A stretch of DNA of 64,000 nucleotides from Bacillus sp. FJAT-52991 (GTDB lineage Bacteria; Bacillota; Bacilli; Bacillales; Domibacillaceae). Under the pieces are notes generated by a model. That model saw nothing but the letters and a program-made list of their open reading frames with translations. It made no database searches and was not told where the DNA came from. The DNA is taken from NCBI RefSeq assembly GCF_037201805.1, contig NZ_CP147404.1:658501-722500 (forward strand), given 5' to 3'. Each line of letters starts with the position of its first letter. Within the stretch, counting starts at the first letter, position 1. Position numbers and translations under genes: made by a program. Positions 34,528 to 43,883 of this stretch are shown piece after piece.

Positions 34528-35910
34528 TTGAACTTTCCAACTATCGAATTTCCTTGGCTTGGAAATGGGATGATTATCGCTTTCATTGCGATTGTTCATG
34601 TCATTATTAGTCATGGCGTAGCAATTGGGGCAACGACCTTAATGGTGACGGCTGAGTATAACGCATTTCGAAAGAAGGACATTAAGCTGGATGCCTTTGC
34701 TAGAAAAATGGCGAAGTGGATTTTGATTATTACAACGACAGTAGGTGCGATGACGGGGGTAGGTATTTGGTTTTCGACGACGGTGGTTCAGCCGGATTCG
34801 ATCGGTTCACTTTTGCGCATCTTCTTCTGGGCGTGGGTGGCCGAATGGTTTGTTTTTATTACAGAAGTCGTTCTTTTAATTATTTATTACTACACTTGGG
34901 ATTTGTATAAGGAAACAGAGAAAAAGATGAAGCATATTCGCATCGGTATTGCACTATGTATTTTTTCATGGATTACCGCTGCGATTATTACCGCTGTGCT
35001 GGCAGCTAAGTTGACGCCAGGGAGGTGGACAGAGACGTTCTCTTTTTGGCATGCAGTTTTCAATCCGACGTATTTGCCATCATTAGGTTTTAGAACGTTT
35101 TTAGCTTTGTTATTGGCGATTGGAATTGTCTCTTTCTTTGTCAAATGGCGCATCAAGGATGAAAACTTAAAGCAGGAGATCTTTCGTATTTTCTCCGTCT
35201 GGGCGGCAATTTCCATTCCGGGGATTTTAATTACAGCCATTTGGTATTTACAATCCATTCCTCCAGAAGCGTATGATTTGGTCGTTTATTCAACGGGGAT
35301 GAGTGAAAAAATGTTCGACCTAGTTAATTTAACTGGTTTAGGCGTTATTTTGCTCTTTATTTTTTGGGCCGCCATTAAGCCGAAGACGTTGCCACTGATT
35401 TTATCGTCTGCGATGCTTTGCGCTTCATTAGGCTTTATGGCTGAATTTGAGTTTGTTCGCGAATCGGTTCGAAAACCGTTCATTATTTATGATTATATGT
35501 ATGCAAACGGCGTACTTGCAAAGGATGCGGAAAAATACAACAAAGAGGGCGTGCTTGCTCATTCCACCTTTGCCGAAACAAAGAGTGTAACAACCGACAA
35601 TATGTATGAAGCTGGGCAGGAAGTGTATAAAGGCCAATGTATGACATGTCATACAGTGGATGGCTGGCGATCCAAGCGGGCGTTGGATACTCGATTAGAT
35701 GGCTGGTCAGAGGAAACGATTAAAAGCTTTATTCCAACGATGCATAATGTTCGTCCAGTGATGCCGCCATTTGTGGGAACAGAAGAAGAGTTAGAGGCTT
35801 TGAGTCATTATTTATATAAAGTAGTCAATGAAGATCAAGAGAAGAATACAGAGCAAGTAAAGGGGGAGAAAAAGAATGATTCTAGCGCAAGCACTGCCGA
35901 TACCAAATGA
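34528..35910 (+). CDS. CydA-like oxidase subunit with C-terminal fused cytochrome c domain
   Basis: I start at TTG 34528, because GGGGG lies 8 bp before it but only 2 bp before the ATG at 34522; 460 residues. About nine membrane helices are followed by a cytochrome c domain with CMTCH at residues 371-375 and a probable axial Met in PVMPPF at 412. Features parallel to cytochrome bd subunit I are an N-terminal His (HVIISHGVAIG), two Glu in one helix (WAWVAEWFVFITEV), and AEFEFVRESVRKPF in place of the GRQPW region. The long hydrophilic Q-loop of quinol oxidases is missing. I infer a terminal oxidase-like enzyme taking electrons from cytochrome c rather than quinol. It overlaps the next gene by 35 bp. 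Confidence 0.72.
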   Translation: MNFPTIEFPWLGNGMIIAFIAIVHVIISHGVAIGATTLMVTAEYNAFRKKDIKLDAFARKMAKWILIITTTVGAMTGVGIWFSTTVVQPDSIGSLLRIFFWAWVAEWFVFITEVVLLIIYYYTWDLYKETEKKMKHIRIGIALCIFSWITAAIITAVLAAKLTPGRWTETFSFWHAVFNPTYLPSLGFRTFLALLLAIGIVSFFVKWRIKDENLKQEIFRIFSVWAAISIPGILITAIWYLQSIPPEAYDLVVYSTGMSEKMFDLVNLTGLGVILLFIFWAAIKPKTLPLILSSAMLCASLGFMAEFEFVRESVRKPFIIYDYMYANGVLAKDAEKYNKEGVLAHSTFAETKSVTTDNMYEAGQEVYKGQCMTCHTVDGWRSKRALDTRLDGWSEETIKSFIPTMHNVRPVMPPFVGTEEELEALSHYLYKVVNEDQEKNTEQVKGEKKNDSSASTADTK

Positions 35911-36928
35911 TATTCAGCTCCCAATACCAGGTGATATGGGCTTGCTAACGTTTTTGTTGGTTGTCACGTTTTTATTGCATATTGTGTTTGTTAATATCAC
36001 GATTTCATTGGCCACAGGAGCGGTCATTTTAGAAGCGGTTGGGATCAAAAAACAAAGTACGCTGTATGATCGTGTCGCTCAAATTTGTTCCTATCATGCG
36101 TCGATTCATAAAAGTATTGCTGTTGTTCTTGGCGTTGGTCCGATTTTATTAATAAGTGTTGTGTATACGCAATATTTTTATTCATCAACGGTCTTAATCG
36201 GTAAAGCATGGTTAAGTGTTATCTTACTATTAATCGTTGCTTTCCTGCTTTTGTACGCTTACAAATTCCTTTGGGAAAAGTTAGAAAATAAGAAAGTGCT
36301 GCATTGGATGATTGGCTTAGCGGCATGTTTAATTCTATTATTTGTTCCACTTATTTTTATCGTGAATGTGGTGTCGATGCTTTATCCAGAAAAGTGGATG
36401 GAATCAAGCGGCTTTTTCCATGGGTTATTTTATTACCCGCAAGTTTGGCAAAGATATGCCCACTTTATGTTATCGAGCTTTGCTGCAGGTGGATTGTATC
36501 TCTATCTTTTCTATACATGGAAATATCGCCGGAAGAAAAAACAAGAGCCGAACTATCAGGAAAAGACAGCCGATCATCGTATAAGAAAGATTGGCATTAA
36601 AGCGACATTTTGGTTTACGCTTTGTCAATTTATCGCTGGAACGCTTGTATTATTTTCGTTGGAGCAAGAGGTGATGCTGCTTTATATGGGGGGCCATGCA
36701 TTAACGACTGGGTTGTTAGTCGGGTCCATTATTGTAACATTCGTTTTATTAGGCTTTTTATACCTCGCAGATAAAAAAGATTCCTATCGTGCATTCATGG
36801 GAGCGGTCGTTTCATTTATCATCATTCTAGGGATGATGGGGTGGATGAGGCATGAAGTGCGGGAAGCGTACCTGCAGCCTCATATCGAAGACCATCCGCG
36901 AACGCTAGAAACGCCAACGAATAAATGA
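35876..36928 (+). CDS. Second membrane subunit of the CydA-like/cytochrome c complex
   Basis: The 350-residue protein has about nine membrane helices and starts inside the previous gene (35-bp overlap, AAGGGGGAG site), so the two are co-translated. By eye it follows the same plan as its partner: LLHIVFVNITISLATGAV near the N-terminus aligns with HVIISHGVAIGATTL, SYHASIHKSIAVVLGVGP supplies His residues that could bind heme, and WMRHEVREAYL near the end parallels FVRESVRKPF. It lacks the two Glu of the partner's third-fourth helices. It is probably a catalytically silent homologue forming a heterodimer. I do not recognise a named family. Confidence 0.55.
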   Translation: MILAQALPIPNDIQLPIPGDMGLLTFLLVVTFLLHIVFVNITISLATGAVILEAVGIKKQSTLYDRVAQICSYHASIHKSIAVVLGVGPILLISVVYTQYFYSSTVLIGKAWLSVILLLIVAFLLLYAYKFLWEKLENKKVLHWMIGLAACLILLFVPLIFIVNVVSMLYPEKWMESSGFFHGLFYYPQVWQRYAHFMLSSFAAGGLYLYLFYTWKYRRKKKQEPNYQEKTADHRIRKIGIKATFWFTLCQFIAGTLVLFSLEQEVMLLYMGGHALTTGLLVGSIIVTFVLLGFLYLADKKDSYRAFMGAVVSFIIILGMMGWMRHEVREAYLQPHIEDHPRTLETPTNK

Positions 36929-36930
36929 AT

Positions 36931-36962
36931 GAAAGGGTCGGAGCTGATTCCGACCCTTTTTG
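36931..36962. terminator. Bidirectional terminator after the oxidase-like pair
   Basis: AAAGGGTCGGA pairs with TCCGACCCTTT, then T5 on the plus strand; the convergent gene ends 16 bp later. Confidence 0.88.
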
Positions 36963-36977
36963 TTTGGGTTTTATTTG

Positions 36978-39464
36978 TTACAGCTCTCTATTTCGTACTA
37001 ATTGGAAAAAATCTTCAGCAGGGAGCGGCTTGCTGATGTAATATCCTTGCACTTGTTGACAGTGAAGCTGTTTTAAAAACTCCATTTGTTCTTCTGTCTC
37101 TACTCCTTCAGCGATGAGTTCTAGTCCTAAGTGTTTGCCCATAGAGAGAATCGTTTCCACGATGGCTTCGCTGCTTTTTTCGATAAATAAACGCTGAATG
37201 AAGGATTGGTCAATTTTTAATCGATCGACTGGGAATTGATGTAGGTAACTTAATGAACTATAGCCCGTTCCAAAATCATCAACGGCAATTTGGACGCCAA
37301 GACTTTTTAATTTATGTAATTTCTTTAATGCGAGCTCGATGTTTAACGTCATACTTTCTGTAATTTCTAATTCTAACTGATCTGGTTGTAAGTTACATGA
37401 CTCTAGTGCATGAGAAACAATTTTTGTTAAATCATTTTGGAAAAACTGTCTTAATGATAGATTGACAGAAATCCTCATAGTTGGAAGGCCTTCATCTAGC
37501 CACTGTCGGAGCTGTCTGCAAGCTTCCTCAATCACCCATGTACCGATCGGGAGAATCAGCCCTGTATGCTCCGCTAATGGAATAAAGGTCGCAGGAGAAA
37601 TCATTCCTTTTTCGGGATGTTCCCAACGAATTAATGCCTCAGCTCCAACTAATTTTCCCGTTTGAAGATCGATCTGTGGCTGATAATATAACGATAGCTG
37701 CTTGCGCTCAATCGCTTGACTTAAGTCGTGCTCAAGCACTAATTGCTCATAAGCTTTTTGTTCCATATCGGATTTATAAATAGCGATGGAACGGTTGTTT
37801 TTCCTTGCTTCACTAATGGCCATTATCGCTTGATTTAATATTTGTTCCGTATCCGTTGCTTTCATTGAAACGGTCACACCTACTGTGACGGTTATTCGCA
37901 TCTTCAATCCTTTAGAGATCATCGGCGTTTGAAATAGATTAACAATTTTGTAGGCAAGGCGTTCCATTTTTTGACGGTCTTGTGTGTCGCATTCATCACA
38001 AAGGATGGCAAATTCATCTCCAGTTAGCCGAACAACAGTCGCGTCGTGCTCAGAAACTAAAGTTTTTAACCTCTCTGATGCTTCAATTAAGAATAAGTCA
38101 CCGATTTGTCTCCCTAATGATTCATTAATATGTTTAAATCGATTTAAGTTAATGACAAATAAACAAAAGGTATGCCCGGATTCTATTCGGTCAGAAAGCT
38201 GCTTTTTTAAATAAAACCGGTTTGGCAAGCCAGTCAGTTCATCATAATAAGCTAAGAAATTGACTTTATGTTGTGCTTCTATTTGTTCGGTCATATCAGT
38301 AATGGAATGAATAATCTGAATGATTTCCTGTTTTTCATCAAAAATAGGGGCGGCGTTAATCGATAAGATTCGATATTGTCCATCTAGTTGTTCTAATTTG
38401 TATATAACATCGTAAACGGATTTCCCAGTAGATTTTACTTGATGAATCGCTTGCTTATGTTCAGGGTAGGGCTTTCCAGCCAACGTTTTGAATCGACTCG
38501 GATGAATTTGATCATAACTAAAAATACCTAATATTTTTTTTGCCGCATCGTTGACAAATAGCTGCTTTCCTTCTGTATCCGTAATTGTAATCCCAGTAGG
38601 CACCATATTTACGATCGTATTTAAACGGTGTTTGCTTTTCTCTAATGCTTTTTGAATTTGCTTTTGTTCTAAATATGGACTTTCAATTGTTGTAATATAA
38701 ATTCCTTTAAGGAAGAAGTAGTAACTTGTCATTTTAAATAAATGGCCAAGCAGATTCATCCAATCGTACACATGATTATATAAAGTAAAAAGCAATTCAC
38801 TAAACAAGCTTAAACTTAAAGCGATAATGAGAGGAAAGTATTCTTTTTTCTTATCTTTAGGGTGTCGTTTAAAGATAAATATGATCGTGCATAAAAATAG
38901 GAAGCAAATAAAGTATTCTATTCCTCTTTTTAATGGGGTTAGCCCGACTCCTTCTATAATTAAAAGAGGCAGCTTTTCAGAAGATGTTATAATCACAAAG
39001 CTAATAACTAAGGAATATAAAACAAATATTAAAAAAGTATAATTCCGGAAATTCTTATTGATTCTCTTATCCTCTTGCGAAAAAATGGTTAATAGTGAGA
39101 TGGCAAGGGTAAAGCGAGAAATTAACCAAAACCAAGTCGCGTTATGACTTGAGCTTTCGATCAGGAAAAATGGCATCCCTTCATAAGTCAGCACATGGAA
39201 TAAATCAAAAAGACCAATGCTTAAAAATGCGGCAGAAATAAATAAACGATGCCTTGATAAAGTGTGAGGGAAAATCAGCCAACCTTGCAATGAAATAGAA
39301 AAGGCAATAGCTATACTTAAAAGTTCAAGTGCCATATGAAAAGAAAGAAAACTATTGACAATGAAAAAATTTTGATTCGTCTTACTTAATTGATACAAAA
39401 TGACAATTGACAATAAACCGCCCATTAGTAGGATAATTGAACGAATTGCCTGTTTTCGGCTCAT
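36978..39464 (-). CDS. Membrane c-di-GMP enzyme: MASE3-PAS-GGDEF-EAL
   Basis: From the ATG with an AGGAGC site (39464) the protein has 828 residues. Eight membrane helices (about 5-255, MASE3-like) are followed by a PAS domain (about 290-400), GGDEF (about 410-570) and EAL (about 585-825). The cyclase motif reads TGDEF (in RLTGDEFAIL), so synthesis may be weak or lost. The EAL part looks intact: GAEALIRWEHPEKG, the metal ligand segment ELEITES, DDFGTGYSSLSYL and the loop with ETEEQ. The best guess is a phosphodiesterase that lowers c-di-GMP, with the GGDEF domain possibly sensing GTP. Monocistronic. Confidence 0.88.
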   Translation of the reverse strand: MSRKQAIRSIILLMGGLLSIVILYQLSKTNQNFFIVNSFLSFHMALELLSIAIAFSISLQGWLIFPHTLSRHRLFISAAFLSIGLFDLFHVLTYEGMPFFLIESSSHNATWFWLISRFTLAISLLTIFSQEDKRINKNFRNYTFLIFVLYSLVISFVIITSSEKLPLLIIEGVGLTPLKRGIEYFICFLFLCTIIFIFKRHPKDKKKEYFPLIIALSLSLFSELLFTLYNHVYDWMNLLGHLFKMTSYYFFLKGIYITTIESPYLEQKQIQKALEKSKHRLNTIVNMVPTGITITDTEGKQLFVNDAAKKILGIFSYDQIHPSRFKTLAGKPYPEHKQAIHQVKSTGKSVYDVIYKLEQLDGQYRILSINAAPIFDEKQEIIQIIHSITDMTEQIEAQHKVNFLAYYDELTGLPNRFYLKKQLSDRIESGHTFCLFVINLNRFKHINESLGRQIGDLFLIEASERLKTLVSEHDATVVRLTGDEFAILCDECDTQDRQKMERLAYKIVNLFQTPMISKGLKMRITVTVGVTVSMKATDTEQILNQAIMAISEARKNNRSIAIYKSDMEQKAYEQLVLEHDLSQAIERKQLSLYYQPQIDLQTGKLVGAEALIRWEHPEKGMISPATFIPLAEHTGLILPIGTWVIEEACRQLRQWLDEGLPTMRISVNLSLRQFFQNDLTKIVSHALESCNLQPDQLELEITESMTLNIELALKKLHKLKSLGVQIAVDDFGTGYSSLSYLHQFPVDRLKIDQSFIQRLFIEKSSEAIVETILSMGKHLGLELIAEGVETEEQMEFLKQLHCQQVQGYYISKPLPAEDFFQLVRNREL

Positions 39465-39634
39465 TATGCTAGCTCCTATATACAGTGTTATTTTGTTTAA
39501 TAATGAAGAATTTTCTATTTTTAACATAGTACAAAAGTCAGTATCTTGTCAAACGGTGTCGTCCGGTTTTTTGGGATATTTTATGGAAAATATAAGGCTA
39601 ATATAATGGGCATCTCTAACTTTTGGTCAAGGGA

Positions 39635-39663
39635 TTGCGAAAACGTCAAAAGTTTTTCATAAT
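39635..39663 (+). promoter_or_regulatory. Probable sigma-A promoter of the helicase gene
   Basis: TTGCGA, 17 bp, CATAAT, 52 bp before the start codon. The rest of the 250-bp divergent gap shows nothing else I can name. Confidence 0.5.
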
Positions 39664-39714
39664 GGAACTATACACTACAATAGCTAAGGCTGTTGTTTAA
39701 TTAAAGGAGCCGTT

Positions 39715-40857
39715 ATGACAACTACATTTTCCACTTTAAATACAATGAAACCATTTTTGCAAGAGGCTTGGGAGAAGGCAGGATTTTCAGAGCCGACACC
39801 GATTCAGGAAAAGGCCGTTCCTCTCATGTTGGACGGTCGTGACGTGTTGGCTGAATCCCCAACAGGAACAGGGAAGACGCTTGCTTATTTATTGCCGTTA
39901 CTTGAAAAGATCAATCCAGACAAAAAGGCTGTACAGGCAGTCATCTTAGCATCTTCTCGAGAATTAATTATGCAAATTTCCGATGAGATTCGCGCATGGG
40001 GCGGAGGAATTTCTAGCGCGGCTTTTATCGGAGGAGCAAATATTAAACGCCAAGTTGAAAAATTGAAAAAACAACCGCAAGTTGTGGCTGGAACACCAGG
40101 GCGAATTCAAGAATTAATTCAAATGAAGAAGCTGAAAATGCATGAAGTGAAGTTGATCGTGCTGGATGAAGGGGATCAGTTATTAGTACCAGAGCATATT
40201 AAAAATTTAGAAGCGATTATTAAATCGACGATGAAGGATCGCCAGCTTGTTCTTTTCTCAGCAACAATGCCAGCTCAAACGGAAGCGACAGCCAAACAGT
40301 GGATGAAGGAAGCGGAAGTGATCAAGGTAACGAAAGCTGAAATGCCTGCTTCGAAAGTTGAGCATTTATACTTCGTCTGTGACCGTCGCGATAAACAAGT
40401 GATGGTCGAACGGATCATGCGCGGTTTTGAACCGGAGCGCATCCTTGCATTTATCAATGATATTGGCGAAGTGAATGCCTTTTCTTCTAAATTAGACTAT
40501 AACGGATTTGCCAATGGAATTTTGCATAGTGATTTAAACAAGCAAGAAAGAGAGCGGGCCTTAAAGCAATTTCGCGCGGGTAAGTTACCATTACTATTCG
40601 CAACAGACGTCGCCGCAAGAGGGCTAGATATTAAAGGACTCACTCATGTTTTACACTTTGATATGCCAAAGAACTCGACACAATATACGCACCGCGCAGG
40701 TCGTACCGGTCGTTCAGGCGCAGAAGGAACCGTCATCTCACTCGTCACAGAAAGAGAAGAACGTGAACTGAAAAAAATAGCCAGAGAACTCGGCATAGAA
40801 CTCAAGAAAAAACAATTCTACAAAGGAAAACCTGTCGATGCTAGCGGGAGAAAATAA
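39715..40857 (+). CDS. yfmL: DEAD-box-type RNA helicase, YfmL-like (DEGD variant)
   Basis: This 380-residue protein is a bare two-domain helicase core with no long extension. The Q motif region PTPIQEKAVP, Walker A ESPTGTGKT (about residues 46-54), motif II as DEGD (VLDEGDQLL, about 149) rather than DEAD, SAT, and motif VI HRAGRTGRSG are visible. B. subtilis YfmL, a ribosome-assembly helicase, has the same size and neighbourhood (yfmM nearby). The start has an AAAGGAG site. A terminator follows. Confidence 0.88.
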   Translation: MTTTFSTLNTMKPFLQEAWEKAGFSEPTPIQEKAVPLMLDGRDVLAESPTGTGKTLAYLLPLLEKINPDKKAVQAVILASSRELIMQISDEIRAWGGGISSAAFIGGANIKRQVEKLKKQPQVVAGTPGRIQELIQMKKLKMHEVKLIVLDEGDQLLVPEHIKNLEAIIKSTMKDRQLVLFSATMPAQTEATAKQWMKEAEVIKVTKAEMPASKVEHLYFVCDRRDKQVMVERIMRGFEPERILAFINDIGEVNAFSSKLDYNGFANGILHSDLNKQERERALKQFRAGKLPLLFATDVAARGLDIKGLTHVLHFDMPKNSTQYTHRAGRTGRSGAEGTVISLVTEREERELKKIARELGIELKKKQFYKGKPVDASGRK

Positions 40858-40866
40858 AATACGGTA

Positions 40867-40911
40867 ATAAAAAATCGCCCTCCTTTTAAAAAAGGATGGG
40901 CGATTTTTATT
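40867..40911. terminator. Bidirectional terminator after the helicase gene
   Basis: AAAATCGCCC and TCCTTTT pair with AAAAGGA and GGGCGATTTT, with A- and T-runs outside; convergent genes flank it. Confidence 0.88.
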
Positions 40912-40946
40912 CGGCCTTCGCGGAAGGAATTTGGTCATTCTACCAA

Positions 40947-41615
40947 TTAATTGATCAACGGTTGAATATCCAATCTTTTGCTACGTTCACTCGTGATGAT
41001 TTCGCCGTGTGTTAGGGGAATAGGGTGTGTAAATAGCGGGCCGTCATAAACGAATGTATGAAATTCGCCATGCTCACCCATCGGACAAAGAGTTTGCGAT
41101 TGAATGTCTACATAAAAGTCTTCATTTAACTGTCTGCCAAGCCAAGTATCATCTAAGACATCGAGACGAATGCGGATGACAACGGCTTTATAACCTGACT
41201 CGATAAAATTTTGTAGCAACTGTAAGCTGTCTTCTTCTTTGCTCCACAATGGATAAAGAGCAGGTAATCCGACCGCATCGGCTACATTTTCACCCCACTC
41301 GCGATGGCCATCTAAATAAATATCACCAAAGGCAATGCCTTCAAGTTGAAATTGTTCTTTTAACTGAGCGAGATCCTCAATAAATGTCTCGGTATAGCGA
41401 TCGAGCGAACAGCGGACGAAGTGAAGGGGGAGGGAGAGAGCTTCGCTTTGAAGCTCAATCAATTCCGTCTTCTCGTCATGACCAAAGGTTCGGCCGATTT
41501 CTTTCGGTACAGTGGTGAGGAGGCAGGCAACTTCATAGCCTTGCTTCACTAATAAATCGAAGGCCATGCAGCTATCTTTGCCGCCACTCCATGACAAAGC
41601 TACTCGCTTTCCCAT
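40947..41615 (-). CDS. PP-loop ATPase of the Dph6/MJ0570 family
   Basis: The 222-residue protein has the N-type ATP pyrophosphatase PP-loop SWSGGKDS at residues 9-16, and FGDIYLDGHREWGENVADAVGL with the conserved EWxE-like segment of the diphthine-ammonia ligase family. Bacteria lack diphthamide, so the substrate is unknown; an adenylating amidation is likely. It lies 15 bp after the ABC-F gene and is probably co-transcribed with it. Confidence 0.8.
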   Translation of the reverse strand: MGKRVALSWSGGKDSCMAFDLLVKQGYEVACLLTTVPKEIGRTFGHDEKTELIELQSEALSLPLHFVRCSLDRYTETFIEDLAQLKEQFQLEGIAFGDIYLDGHREWGENVADAVGLPALYPLWSKEEDSLQLLQNFIESGYKAVVIRIRLDVLDDTWLGRQLNEDFYVDIQSQTLCPMGEHGEFHTFVYDGPLFTHPIPLTHGEIITSERSKRLDIQPLIN

Positions 41616-41630
41616 ACAGTCACTCCCTTA

Positions 41631-43187
41631 TTAAAATACTTTCGTCGTCCAAGACTCACAGTTCCATACTTCTGTTGCGACTTCTTGGTAGAAGTCAGGC
41701 TCATGGGAGATAAGCAAAATGCTGCCTTTATACGCTTTTAATGCTCGTTTAAGTTCATCTTTTGCATCGACATCTAAGTGGTTTGTTGGCTCATCTAGCA
41801 CTAAGATATTTGTTTCTTGATTGATCAATTTACAAAGTCGTACCTTCGCTTTTTCGCCACCGCTTAGAACGCTTACTTTGCTTTCAATATGCTTGGTGGT
41901 TAATCCGCATTTCGCTAAAGCCGCGCGCACTTCATATTGAGTAAATGAAGGGAACTCTGACCAGACTTCTTCAATACAAGTGTTGTTATTAGTCGATTTC
42001 ACTTCTTGCTCGAAATAGCCGATTTGCAAATGTTCACCGCGTTCGACTTGACCAGACACCGGTTTGATTTCGCCAAGAATACTGCGTAAAAGCGTCGTTT
42101 TCCCAATCCCATTAGCTCCTGTTAGTGCAATTTTTTGCCCGCGTTCCATGCGTAAATTCAAAGGCTTTGAGAGTGGCTCGTTGTAACCGATCACTAAATC
42201 CTTCGTTTCAAAAATTAACTTGCCGGATGTACGTCCTTCTTTAAAATGAAATTCTGGTTTTGGACGTTCCGAAGCGAGTTCGATCACGTCCATTTTATCG
42301 AGCTTTTTCTGGCGGGACATCGCCATATTTCTCGTTGATACCCTCGCTTTATTACGCGCGACGAAATCCTTTAAGTCAGAAATTTCCTGCTGTTGCTTTT
42401 TATAAGCGGCTTCTAGCTGTTGCTTTTTCATCTCGTAAACTTTCAAAAACTCATCGTATGTGCCAGCGTAGCGGTTCAGCTCTTGATTTTCCATATGATA
42501 AATTAAGTTAATGACGCTATTTAAAAATGGAATGTCATGAGAAATTAAAATGAAGGCATTTTCATATTCTTGCAAGTAGCGTTTTAACCATTCAATATGC
42601 TGCTCATCTAAATAGTTTGTCGGCTCATCCAGTAATAAAATGTCAGGTTTTTCAAGCAGAAGCTTTGCAAGCAATACCTTTGTCCGCTGTCCGCCGCTCA
42701 AGTCGTGAACATCACGATCAAGTCCAATCTCATCCAAGCCAAGTCCGCGAGCAATTTCCTCTACCTTCGCATCAATAATATAAAAATCATTATTTGTAAG
42801 CATATCTTGCAGGGTGCCTGTTTCTTCGAGCAGTTTTTCTAATTCTTCCGGGGATACTTCGCCCATTTTTCCGAACAGCTCATTCATCTCTGTTTCTAAA
42901 TCAAATAAGTATTGGAAGGCTGTCTTTAATACGTCACGAATCGTCATCCCTTTTTCTAAAACAGCATGCTGATCTAAATAGCCGACCCGGACATTTTTTG
43001 ACCAAGTGACTTTTCCTTCATCCGGCTGAAGCTGTCCGGTAATGATATTCATGAATGTTGACTTACCTTCACCATTCGCTCCAATTAATCCGATATGCTC
43101 GCCTTTAAGTAAGCGAAATGACACATTATTAAAAATGGCCCGGTCACCAAAGCCGTGGCTTAATTGATTGACAGTTAAAATACTCAT
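41631..43187 (-). CDS. yfmM: ABC-F protein, YfmM-like translation factor
   Basis: The 518-residue soluble protein has two ABC domains and no membrane part. First Walker A is GANGEGKST (about 37), signature LSGGQRTK, and Walker B ILLLDEPTNYLD. The linker region is about 240-310 (KKQQQEISDLKDFVARNK). Second Walker A is GANGIGKTT, signature LSGGEKAK, and Walker B ILVLDEPTNHLD. ABC-F proteins act on the ribosome E site, relieving stalled translation or conferring antibiotic resistance. Length and the nearby yfmL-like helicase fit the housekeeping YfmM group rather than a resistance type. Confidence 0.88.
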   Translation of the reverse strand: MSILTVNQLSHGFGDRAIFNNVSFRLLKGEHIGLIGANGEGKSTFMNIITGQLQPDEGKVTWSKNVRVGYLDQHAVLEKGMTIRDVLKTAFQYLFDLETEMNELFGKMGEVSPEELEKLLEETGTLQDMLTNNDFYIIDAKVEEIARGLGLDEIGLDRDVHDLSGGQRTKVLLAKLLLEKPDILLLDEPTNYLDEQHIEWLKRYLQEYENAFILISHDIPFLNSVINLIYHMENQELNRYAGTYDEFLKVYEMKKQQLEAAYKKQQQEISDLKDFVARNKARVSTRNMAMSRQKKLDKMDVIELASERPKPEFHFKEGRTSGKLIFETKDLVIGYNEPLSKPLNLRMERGQKIALTGANGIGKTTLLRSILGEIKPVSGQVERGEHLQIGYFEQEVKSTNNNTCIEEVWSEFPSFTQYEVRAALAKCGLTTKHIESKVSVLSGGEKAKVRLCKLINQETNILVLDEPTNHLDVDAKDELKRALKAYKGSILLISHEPDFYQEVATEVWNCESWTTKVF

Positions 43188-43261
43188 AATAAAACCCTCT
43201 CATTCGTAATCATTTCTTTTCTCATTTTACTACATAATAAGAGAGGAAAGCGAAGGGAAAG

Positions 43262-43292
43262 TAAAAACCCGACTTCCAATAGGAGGTCGGGT
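43262..43292 (-). terminator. Terminator of the first NlpC/P60 gene
   Basis: Read leftward ACCCGACCTCC pairs with GGAAGTCGGGT and is followed by T5. Confidence 0.85.
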
Positions 43293-43304
43293 CAGTCCGT
43301 TCAA

Positions 43305-43751
43305 TTACAGGCGTTTAGAGCCGATATATTTTTTCGTCCAATAAGAGTTGCTTACTTTATCAATTCTTACACCTTTAGAAGCAGAGTGGATAAATTGATT
43401 ATTTCCTATGTAAATTCCAACATGAGATGGGCCTTTTTTATAAGTACTGAAGTACATTAAGTCTCCCGGTTGCATTTTTGATTTAGACACCTTTGTACCT
43501 TTTGAGTACATTTGAGAAGTTGTACGAGGAAGAGAAACGCCATTTTTCTTATGTGTGTACTGGATGAAACCAGAGCAATCGAATCCTTTTGGTGTTGTAC
43601 CGCCCCATTTATATGGTGTTCCGATATGTTTCTTTGCTTCTTTAATGACGTTCTGTTTTGAGTATGATGCTGCATCTGCTGATTGTGCCGGTAAAAGTAA
43701 ACTTACGCTTAATAGTAAAGAACTGAATACTACTGTCAATAATTTTTTCAT
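43305..43751 (-). CDS. Secreted NlpC/P60 peptidoglycan endopeptidase, copy 1
   Basis: The 148-residue protein has a signal peptide (residues 1-27, cleavage after ADA) and a single NlpC/P60 domain. The catalytic Cys is in GFDCSGF at residue 59 and His in SHVGIYIG at 110, with a third polar site near His122 (FIHS). There is no LysM or SH3 wall-binding domain, so it probably acts diffusely, cutting D-Glu to diamino acid bonds in wall peptides. The ATG has an upstream AGG site. A WalR-like box and a conserved leader shared with copy 2 lie upstream. Confidence 0.93.
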   Translation of the reverse strand: MKKLLTVVFSSLLLSVSLLLPAQSADAASYSKQNVIKEAKKHIGTPYKWGGTTPKGFDCSGFIQYTHKKNGVSLPRTTSQMYSKGTKVSKSKMQPGDLMYFSTYKKGPSHVGIYIGNNQFIHSASKGVRIDKVSNSYWTKKYIGSKRL

Positions 43752-43883
43752 TTGATTTACCTAAATTCCTTTCTCCTATTATTGATTATGTATGTTGTCG
43801 GATTGTTTATGTGGTTAATTTTTCTTCTGTAGCTAATATATCAGAGATTTGTCGTTTCATAGGTTACAGGTCGATTAAATAAT

